Assembly: GCA_947258825.1 (NCBI GenBank)
Contig: CAMYJX010000020.1
Span: 31,987 to 72,183, forward strand
Direction: 5' to 3'
DNA length: 40,197 nt
Source: an uncultured Pseudomonadales bacterium
GTDB lineage: Bacteria; Pseudomonadota; Gammaproteobacteria; Pseudomonadales; Azotimanducaceae
A program made the position numbers and the translations under genes. Positions 24,691 to 31,263 of this stretch are shown here, one piece after another. The first letter of the stretch is position 1. Each line of letters opens with the position of its first letter. The notes under the pieces are model-generated. The model was not told the origin of the DNA. It worked only from the letters and a program-made list of their open reading frames with translations, and did not search any database.

Positions 24691-25809
24691 ATGCCAGAGT
24701 CGACGAACCCCATGCGGCGGGATGACGGGCACGCTCTGAAGCTGGCCGTATTCGGCGTCAATGTCAGCGGCGGGTGCGCCATGACCAGCGCGCCCGGGAC
24801 GCTGGCTGTCACCTGGCCCGAGACGCGCCGCCTGGCGCAGGCTGCAGACGCCGCGGGGCTGGATGGGCTGGTGCCCGTCGCCCGCTGGAAAGGCATGGGC
24901 GGCCAGACCAACTTCAATCATCGCAGCTTTGAACCCCTGACCTGGGCCAGCGCGGTGGCTGCGGTGACGGAGCGGATTGCCGTATTCGCTACCTGTCATG
25001 TGCCGACGGTACATCCTGTGCGGCTGGCCAAGGAGGTGGCCACGGTGGATCAGATATCCGGCGGTCGATTCTGCCTCAACATCGTTGCCGGCTGGAACGA
25101 GAAGGAGATCGGCATGTTCGGCGTGCCCCAGCGGGACCACGACGAGCGCTACGATGTCGCCGAAGATTGGATATCCCTGTGTAAGGCGCTTTGGCGTGAG
25201 AGCGCTGAGTTCGATTACTCGGGCCCCTACTTCCAGTCACCGGCTGCGTATTCCGAGCCCAAGCCGGTCCAGGAACCCGCCCCGGTGATCATGAGCGCGG
25301 GTAACAGCCCCCGCGGTCTGGCTTTTGCCGCCGGCCATGCGGACCTGAATTTTGTCGTGGCCCCGGACCTGAAGACGGCGGGAGACAACGCCCGAGTGGT
25401 GAAGGCGATGGCGGCAGAGCGGGGCAGGGACATTCAGGTATTCGGTCAGGCCTACGTGGTCTGTCGCAGCAGCGAAGCGGAAGCACGGCGCTTCAGAGAC
25501 CGCTACGTTCAGGAGCAGGGGGATTGGGAAGGCGTGCGCAACCTGCTGGACGTGCTCATACCCAATTCTCAGAGCGCTCTGGGCGACGAGTGGGAAGCCA
25601 TGGCCGCGAATCTGATCGCCGGTTACGGCGCGCTGCCGCTGGTTGGGACCCCTGACCAGGTGGTGGATGGTCTGCAGGCATTCAAGGATGCCGGCCTGGA
25701 TGGCGTCACCCTGAGCTGGGTGGACTATGGCGAAGGCATCGCCCAGTACCAGGACCAGCTGTCGCCCATGCTCGTGGAAGCCGGATTGCGCCGCCCGGCT
25801 GAGGGCTGA
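24691..25809 (+). CDS. LLM-class flavin monooxygenase-like protein
   Basis: This 372-residue luciferase-like protein has LKLAVFGVNVSGGCAMTSAP, the conserved GQTNFNHRSFEPLTW, ATCHVPTVHPVRLAKEVATV and FCLNIVAGWNEKEIGMFG. It resembles the FMNH2-dependent monooxygenase subgroup of RutA, SfnG and alkanesulfonate monooxygenase, rather than the F420 type. It could oxidise a sulfur- or nitrogen-containing or carbonyl substrate and would need a flavin reductase, which is not in the window. The ATG at 24691 is preceded by GAGAG. It is divergent from the crotonase gene and convergent with another LLM gene. Confidence 0.85.
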   Translation: MPESTNPMRRDDGHALKLAVFGVNVSGGCAMTSAPGTLAVTWPETRRLAQAADAAGLDGLVPVARWKGMGGQTNFNHRSFEPLTWASAVAAVTERIAVFATCHVPTVHPVRLAKEVATVDQISGGRFCLNIVAGWNEKEIGMFGVPQRDHDERYDVAEDWISLCKALWRESAEFDYSGPYFQSPAAYSEPKPVQEPAPVIMSAGNSPRGLAFAAGHADLNFVVAPDLKTAGDNARVVKAMAAERGRDIQVFGQAYVVCRSSEAEARRFRDRYVQEQGDWEGVRNLLDVLIPNSQSALGDEWEAMAANLIAGYGALPLVGTPDQVVDGLQAFKDAGLDGVTLSWVDYGEGIAQYQDQLSPMLVEAGLRRPAEG

Positions 25810-25850
25810 GGTCTGCCGGGCGTTCAGACGAGCCCGGGAGGAACCGGCGG

Positions 25851-26690
25851 TTATCCGACCCGCCGGGCGATGTCTGCCAGCGGCTGCAGAATGTCCGCGG
25901 AATGGGGCGGCGGCAGGTAGAAGATCATCAGACCTAGTCCGGCGTCATGAAATGCCCTCACTTGCTTCTCCAGACCCTGGAGATCTGCGGGGTCCACCGG
26001 CTGATGAATGCTGGTCAGGATCTCCTCAGGGTCGCGCCCGGCAGCCCGGCACTGATCATGCAGTGCCTGCCGCTTGCCGATGAAACCTTCCAGATCGAAT
26101 CCTGCGTAATTCCAGTGGTTCGCCCAGCGGACCACATTCGGAAAGGTTCGCCGCTCTCCATTACCCCCAATGCACAGCGGCGGGCGGGGCCGCTGCAGGG
26201 GCGGAGGGTTGCAGCGGGCCTCGCGGAGATCGTAGTACCGGCCGGAGATGCTGGTGGTTTCCTGGGTCAGCATTCCGTGGATGGCCTGGCAGGCTTCGTC
26301 GAAGCGGTCGAAGCGTTCTGTCAGCGAGCCCAGCGGAATACCGTAGGCGGTGCACTCCTCTTCGCTCCAGCCTGCGCCGATACCGATTTCCAGACGGCCC
26401 TCGGAGATGATGTCCAGCGAGGCCATCATGTTGGCGAGCACAGCGGGATGCCGGTACACCACGCCGCTGACCATGCAGCCGATGCGGATGCGGCTGGTTG
26501 CCTGGGCCAACGCGGAAAGGGTCGTCCAGGCCTCCATACAGGGGCCCGTGGTGTCGGCCACGTTAATGGGATAGAAGTGGTCGAAGTTCCAGGCCGAATG
26601 GAACACGTCCAGCTGGTCGGCCGCACGCCAGACGCTCAGCATGTCCTTCCACTGGGTGTTCTGAGGCGCGGTCTTTATCGCGTAGAGCAT
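25851..26690 (-). CDS. LLM-class oxidoreductase (TIGR03560-like, F420-type)
   Basis: This protein of 279 residues starts MLYAIKTAPQNTQWKDML. It contains VWRAADQLDVFHSAWNFDHF, MASLDIISEGRLEIGIGAGW, and PPLCIGGNGERRTFPNVVRW. This is the TIGR03560 type of LLM oxidoreductase, often predicted to be F420-dependent. The reaction is unknown. I favour the ATG at 26690 because the family begins with a strand like LYAIKTAPQ; an ATG at 26711 is also in frame, and neither has a good Shine-Dalgarno sequence. It is divergent from the P450 gene, so the two may be controlled together. Confidence 0.85.
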   Translation of the reverse strand: MLYAIKTAPQNTQWKDMLSVWRAADQLDVFHSAWNFDHFYPINVADTTGPCMEAWTTLSALAQATSRIRIGCMVSGVVYRHPAVLANMMASLDIISEGRLEIGIGAGWSEEECTAYGIPLGSLTERFDRFDEACQAIHGMLTQETTSISGRYYDLREARCNPPPLQRPRPPLCIGGNGERRTFPNVVRWANHWNYAGFDLEGFIGKRQALHDQCRAAGRDPEEILTSIHQPVDPADLQGLEKQVRAFHDAGLGLMIFYLPPPHSADILQPLADIARRVG

Positions 26691-26762
26691 GGTGGCTGCC
26701 GTTTCAATCATTAATAATGACAAGTCTGCAGCGTGGGCGCGGTATCTGCAAAATCCAACAAG

Positions 26763-26795
26763 ATGTCCAAAAAATGTCTGAAAAAGTCTGAGAAG
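26763..26795 (+). repeat. three imperfect 11-base repeats upstream of the P450 gene
   Basis: ATGTCCAAAAA (26763-26773), ATGTCTGAAAA (26774-26784) and AGTCTGAGAAG (26785-26795) repeat with an 11-base period, close to one DNA turn. They are A-rich in a GC-rich genome and end 14 bases before the ATG at 26810. They could bind a regulator on one face of the DNA. The end of the array overlaps the Shine-Dalgarno zone. Confidence 0.45.
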
Positions 26796-26809
26796 GGGCA
26801 AGCGGCTTC

Positions 26810-28075
26810 ATGAGCACCATAGAACTCCACGACTACCGCGCGTGCGACAAGGCGCTGCGGGACGCAAACCTCAAACAGGCGCTGTACGACGAGGGCGCGC
26901 TGCTGATGGACCGCGTGCTGGTCACCCTGCACGGCGAGGAACATCGCGAGCGCCGACTGCTGGAGATGCGCGTATTCCGCCGTGACTTCTTCCGCCACTA
27001 CGAGAACGAGGTCATTCCGCAGATTTTCGAAAGCGTCGTTGCGCCTTTCCTCGAGCGTGGCAGCGCCGATGTGGTCGATTTCGGCTATCGGGTCATGGTC
27101 TATCTGGCCATCACATTCGCCGGTATCGACCGTCAGGACAGCGGCGAGGAGGAGTTCGACGATCTGGTGCGCCTGCTGAGGACCTTCGGGCTCGCTGCCA
27201 CCCTGGGCCAGTCAAAAGTAGATCGGGAGGGCGGCAAGGCGGAAATTCGCGCGGCGCTCGAGGAGTTTGATCGGCGATTCTTCACCCCGTCCGCGGCCCG
27301 CAGGCAGCGTCTCATCGAGGGTTTTCGCGCGGGCGAGGTCGACGAGGACGAGCTGCCCATGGATATTCTCACCGTGCTGCTTCGTAACGAAGACGGTCTG
27401 GATCTGGCGCGGGACATGGTGCTGCGGGAAACCGGTTTCTTCTTTCTGGCAGGCGCTCACACGTCGGTACATTCGCTGGGTCATGCCGTGCACCATCTGC
27501 TGACCTGGTGCGAGGAACACCCCGAGGATAGGGCTCGACTCCTGCAGGATAGCGCGCTGGTGCAGAGGTTCGTGCACGAAAGCTTCCGGCTGCATCCGTC
27601 CAGCCCCGTGGCCTGGCGCAAAGCGCTGGCGGAAGTGGCCCTCGACGACGGAACCGTCGCCCGCACCGGAGACAAGGTGGTTATCAACCTGCGCCTGGCC
27701 AATCGTGATACGGAGGTTTTCGGCGACGATGCGGACGTATTCAATCCGTACCGCACGCCTGTCAAAGGCGTGCCCGAGACTGGCATTACCTTCGGCATCG
27801 GTATTCATTCCTGTCTGGGGAAAAATCTGGCAGCAGGAATTCTTCCCCTGCCAGGCCAGACCGTGGAAGCGGAAAAACGGCAGCTGGGCATGGTTGCCTG
27901 GATGGCCCGCGGGCTTCTGGCCGCGGGCGCGGTGCGGGATCCCGAGCATCCCGGGCGGCTGGATGCGACTATCGATCGCGAAACCTGGCAGACGTACCCC
28001 ATCCTGTTTTCGCCTGAACTTTCTCCGCAGGAGGGAGCACTCGCACCGGAAAATCAGGAGGGCACCGATGGATGA
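26810..28075 (+). CDS. cytochrome P450
   Basis: This 421-residue soluble P450 has the ExxR motif Glu257-Arg260 (ESFR), the heme-binding loop FGIGIHSCLGKNLA with Cys335, and the I-helix motif AGAHTS (214-219). The usual acidic residue before the I-helix Thr is His217 here, which may change proton delivery. P450s insert oxygen into C-H bonds and need a ferredoxin and reductase; none is adjacent. It overlaps the following SDR gene by eight bases, so hydroxylation and alcohol oxidation are likely consecutive steps on the same substrate. The start at ATG 26810 has GAAGGGG upstream. Confidence 0.9.
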   Translation: MSTIELHDYRACDKALRDANLKQALYDEGALLMDRVLVTLHGEEHRERRLLEMRVFRRDFFRHYENEVIPQIFESVVAPFLERGSADVVDFGYRVMVYLAITFAGIDRQDSGEEEFDDLVRLLRTFGLAATLGQSKVDREGGKAEIRAALEEFDRRFFTPSAARRQRLIEGFRAGEVDEDELPMDILTVLLRNEDGLDLARDMVLRETGFFFLAGAHTSVHSLGHAVHHLLTWCEEHPEDRARLLQDSALVQRFVHESFRLHPSSPVAWRKALAEVALDDGTVARTGDKVVINLRLANRDTEVFGDDADVFNPYRTPVKGVPETGITFGIGIHSCLGKNLAAGILPLPGQTVEAEKRQLGMVAWMARGLLAAGAVRDPEHPGRLDATIDRETWQTYPILFSPELSPQEGALAPENQEGTDG

Positions 28076-28814
28076 TCGTACTGTGCTGATCACGGGGGCC
28101 GCACACGGGCTTGGTGCCTGCATGGCCAGACACGCGGCCGGCGCTGGATACCGGGTGGGGGTCATGGATCTTGACGCCGAAGGGTGTGCCGCGCTGGCAG
28201 ACGGGTTGCAGAACGCGGTGCCCCTGGCTGCCGACGTCTGTGACCCGGAGTCTGTGGAGAAGGCGTTAGATTCCCTGGGTTCCGTGCCGGACGTGCTGAT
28301 CAACAACGCCGGCATACTGCGTACCGGCCCGCTCCTTGACCACCCGGTGGAACACTTCCGGACGGTAATCGAGGTGAATCTCAACGCCGTGTTCATCGTC
28401 GCTCAGGCTGTGGCCCGACGCATGCGCGGTAACGGCGGCGGCTGCATCGTCAACATGTCTTCAATCAACGGCATACACCCGGCCATGTCCTGCGGCGCCT
28501 ATCCCGCTGCCAAAGCCGGCGTCATAGCGCTGACGCAGCAGATGTCCCTGGAGTGGGGAGAGTTCAACATCCGGGTGAACGCTATCGCTCCGGGGTTCAT
28601 CGATTCCGGGATGTCGGCCCCGTTCTATCAGAATGCGGAAGTTCGGCAGCAGCGGCAGGGCGCGGTACCCCTGGGACGGCTTGGCAGCGCCGACGACGTG
28701 GCCGAGTGCGCCATGTTCCTGGCGTCCGACGCGGCGTCCTATATCAACGGCCAGACCATTGCGGTGGATGGCGGGGTGATCAACAGCGTGCTGATGCAGC
28801 TGCCTCGCGAATAG
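28068..28814 (+). CDS. short-chain dehydrogenase/reductase (SDR)
   Basis: This 248-residue classical SDR has TGAAHGLG (9-16), NNAG (79-82), Ser132, Tyr145 and Lys149 (YPAAK), and the C-terminal INGQTIAVDGG. The ATG at 28068 overlaps the P450 stop (28073-28075) and has GGAGGG seven bases before it, so translation is probably coupled. The open frame starts further upstream, but that part is the P450 gene in another frame. Oxidation of a P450-made alcohol is the simplest role. The amidohydrolase-type gene follows after 42 bases. Confidence 0.93.
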   Translation: MDDRTVLITGAAHGLGACMARHAAGAGYRVGVMDLDAEGCAALADGLQNAVPLAADVCDPESVEKALDSLGSVPDVLINNAGILRTGPLLDHPVEHFRTVIEVNLNAVFIVAQAVARRMRGNGGGCIVNMSSINGIHPAMSCGAYPAAKAGVIALTQQMSLEWGEFNIRVNAIAPGFIDSGMSAPFYQNAEVRQQRQGAVPLGRLGSADDVAECAMFLASDAASYINGQTIAVDGGVINSVLMQLPRE

Positions 28815-28856
28815 CTGCTGGCTGCCTATCGGCATCTAAATGACCGGGAGTAGATC

Positions 28857-29843
28857 ATGAGCCTTCGAGACGCGGAAACCATCGACGTGCATGCCCATGC
28901 CGTGCTGGAAGAAACCATGGGGGCTGCGGGGGACCACGGTCCGGAGCTGGGCCGGGAGGCGGCCCCCCGGTTTCGCGTTGGCAGCTACGAGCTGCACGGC
29001 GTGCGGTATCGAGGCAGCCCGTTCATGGATCCGGATAAGCGCCTGGTGGCTATGGACGAGGCGGGCCTGGACTATCAGGTGTTGTCGCCCAACCCTCTGA
29101 CCTACTTTCACTTCATCGAGGCGAAGGCCGCGCAGCACTTCTGCCGGGTACACAACGACGCGCTTGCAGGCATCGTGGGGGCGCGCGGTGACCGGCTCGG
29201 CGCTTTTGCCGCGGTTCCCATGCAGGACATCGGATTTGCCATCGAGGAAACGGCCCGTGCGGTGGAAGCGCACGGCATGTTCGGTCCTTACATCGGCACG
29301 GACTTTGGCCGGCCGCTGAACGACCCGGAGCTGGATCGCTTCTACTCCTATCTCACCGAAAACGACCTGCCGCTGTTCGTCCATCCGGCGCCAGCGGGTA
29401 TCGACGGCCCCGCCGGCGATGCGAACCTGAAGCAGTTCGACCTGGACATCATCGTCGGGTTTGCCGCTCAGGAAACCATTGCCGTGTGCACCCTGATCTA
29501 TGGCGGGGTGCTGGAACGGCATCCCACGCTGGACGTCTGCATCAGCCACGGCGGCGGCACGACGGGCTATCTGTTCGGACGTATGGCCATGGCCGCGCGC
29601 AAGCGTCCTTGGGCCAGCGAAAGCCTGCGCAAAGAGGGCGCGTTCGAGACGCTGCTGCATCGGCTCTGGTTCGACATTCACGTCCACGCCGAAGATTCGG
29701 TCGCGCTGCTGAAAAGCAAAGTGAACCCTCAGCGTCTGCTGTTCGGCACCAACTTCGCCGGCTGGGATCAGCAGCCGGGCAACGTGCGCGAAGAGGCGAA
29801 GGCCTATGCAGACAACGCCCGGCGGCTGCTTCGGGCGACTTAG
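28857..29843 (+). CDS. amidohydrolase-family (ACMSD-like) metal enzyme
   Basis: This 328-residue protein of the amidohydrolase_2 group starts with the metal-binding IDVHAHA (His12, His14). It has LFVHPAP with His176 and CISHGGG with His231. The fourth ligand position, normally Asp in FGTDYP/FGSD, reads FGTNFAGWD with Asn299. ACMSD-type members are non-oxidative decarboxylases or hydrolases of aromatic acids and beta-keto acids. Asn at the Asp site would be unusual for a classical active enzyme, but close homologues may share it. It follows the SDR gene in one operon and converges with the cupin gene. Decarboxylation or hydrolysis of a ring product is an inference. Confidence 0.85.
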   Translation: MSLRDAETIDVHAHAVLEETMGAAGDHGPELGREAAPRFRVGSYELHGVRYRGSPFMDPDKRLVAMDEAGLDYQVLSPNPLTYFHFIEAKAAQHFCRVHNDALAGIVGARGDRLGAFAAVPMQDIGFAIEETARAVEAHGMFGPYIGTDFGRPLNDPELDRFYSYLTENDLPLFVHPAPAGIDGPAGDANLKQFDLDIIVGFAAQETIAVCTLIYGGVLERHPTLDVCISHGGGTTGYLFGRMAMAARKRPWASESLRKEGAFETLLHRLWFDIHVHAEDSVALLKSKVNPQRLLFGTNFAGWDQQPGNVREEAKAYADNARRLLRAT

Positions 29844-29869
29844 CCAGACGGTTTCGTCAGACGTTTCAG

Positions 29870-30670
29870 TCAGATCAGGAGTTTTCCCCTCGGCGGGGGT
29901 TCCAGATCGGCCCAGTGCAGGTGCACCGGCCCGCCGCTGCTGACCAGGATGAACTCCACGCCCTCTGCGCCCGGCTCTTCCGGCCCGTAGCTCTGCCCGC
30001 CGCTGACCCAGCGGATATCGCCCGTATCGTACCAGCCCTCGTCGCCGAAGCGCATGCGCCCGGCGGTGATCAGGTACAGGGTGTCGAAATCGTGCCAGTG
30101 CTCGGCGGCCGAAAACCCGGGTACGAAGCGGGTGCGCAGAACGTATGGGTCGGTATCGAACAGCATCTGCACGGGTTGCGTCGGCCGGCCGGCCGGATCA
30201 TCGAATTCCTGCCAGGCAGCCTCATCCATGCTGGCTCGCTGCCAGCTCGCCTCGAAGCCATCCAGGCGTGCGCTCAGCGTGTCTGGAACCGGCTCCTGCG
30301 CATCGTGGAGGACGGCGTTGGCGCCCAAACCGATCAGCAGCAGCCGACAGCCCGTCTCTCCCACAGAGATCCCGCCGCAGACCCTGCCGGCTCTGGCCAG
30401 GCGCAGTTCGCCCGGTTGGTAATCGCTTTCGCCGGCGGCTGCGTACGCGCCGGACTGGCATATCCACAGCGTGTCGACGTCGCACCAGTGGGCTGGCAGC
30501 TGGCACGAGGCCCGCAGGTTCAGCAGGCGCAGACAGGGGTCGGCGTCGCGCAGCTGTTGCTCCGTGGCGTCGGCAGCCTTCAATCCGATCGTGGCGGACG
30601 ACCAGGGCTCCGCGGAAGGTCGAATACGGCTCCATCCAGGCCGATGGCGCGCTTCTTCTGTCTTGCTCAT
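29870..30670 (-). CDS. cupin-domain protein, 266 aa
   Basis: The ATG at 30670 gives a protein with a C-terminal cupin segment: GFSAAEHWHDFDTLYLITAG, then MRFGDEGWYDTGDIRWVSGG. The motif EHWHDFD has the usual His/Glu metal pattern. The N-terminal half looks like a degenerate second cupin (ASCQLPAHWCDVDTLWICQSG), so the protein is probably a bicupin. Such proteins can be dioxygenases, isomerases or sensors. The frame is open to 31009, but that part overlaps the SnoaL-like gene. It is last in the receptor-HyuB-HyuA-SnoaL-cupin operon, 22 bases after the SnoaL gene. Confidence 0.75.
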   Translation of the reverse strand: MSKTEEARHRPGWSRIRPSAEPWSSATIGLKAADATEQQLRDADPCLRLLNLRASCQLPAHWCDVDTLWICQSGAYAAAGESDYQPGELRLARAGRVCGGISVGETGCRLLLIGLGANAVLHDAQEPVPDTLSARLDGFEASWQRASMDEAAWQEFDDPAGRPTQPVQMLFDTDPYVLRTRFVPGFSAAEHWHDFDTLYLITAGRMRFGDEGWYDTGDIRWVSGGQSYGPEEPGAEGVEFILVSSGGPVHLHWADLEPPPRGKLLI

Positions 30671-30692
30671 CGGGCTTTGTGCCCTCCCTTGG

Positions 30693-31253
30693 TCAGTCGC
30701 TGGTTCGCGGGTGATCTTTTTCATACTGCCGGTAGGTTGGCGTAGCTTCGGGCCAATCCGCGGCCACAGGCTCACCGTAGCCGTAAACCCGTTCTCTGAT
30801 GGGCAGCAGCTCGGCAAATCGAGCGGCGGGAACGTAGTAGAAAAAGGATACTTCCCGCTTCGCAAATTTCCACTGGTCGCCGATACGCCGGTAGCGGTCG
30901 TCATAGCGCATGGCCACCAGCATGGCTCGTCCATCGCGAACGAGCTCGGCGTGGGAGCTGACGAAACCCTGCGCTTCGTCATCGTTGGCGAAGGTGATGA
31001 TGTGATCATTGACGAAATGATTGCTCGCGGTCATGGATGCGAAGCGGCTGCGGAAGTTGTCCATCACCGCGGCCAGGCCGTTCGCGTTCATCTCTCCACC
31101 CCGGGTTCTGAACACGGCATCTGCCGCGAACAGCGCCTCGATGCCACCCACGTCGCGATCGTCGACCACCTGACCGTAGCGCGCGACCAGCGCGCGGATC
31201 GACTCGCGATCTTCCAGGCGTCTGAGCCTGCCGTCCAGTTCCTTCAGATTCAT
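30693..31253 (-). CDS. SnoaL-like (NTF2-fold) protein, 186 aa
   Basis: The protein starts MNLKELDGRLRRLEDRESIRALVARYGQVVDDRD, the typical opening helix of SnoaL_4 proteins. It contains ASNHFVNDHIITF and RYDDRYRRIGDQWKFAKREV, the usual strand pairs with the conserved Trp. Members act as dehydratases or isomerases or are non-enzymatic. The ATG at 31253 follows GAGGGCAGGG, and the gene starts ten bases after the HyuA stop. It is in one operon with HyuB/HyuA and probably handles a product of the pathway. Confidence 0.8.
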   Translation of the reverse strand: MNLKELDGRLRRLEDRESIRALVARYGQVVDDRDVGGIEALFAADAVFRTRGGEMNANGLAAVMDNFRSRFASMTASNHFVNDHIITFANDDEAQGFVSSHAELVRDGRAMLVAMRYDDRYRRIGDQWKFAKREVSFFYYVPAARFAELLPIRERVYGYGEPVAADWPEATPTYRQYEKDHPRTSD

Positions 31254-31263
31254 GACCCTGCCC

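Noticed and set aside
29486..30745. Plus-strand frame of 419 codons across the amidohydrolase end and cupin gene
   Set aside because: It crosses two real genes on opposite strands and has no domain pattern.
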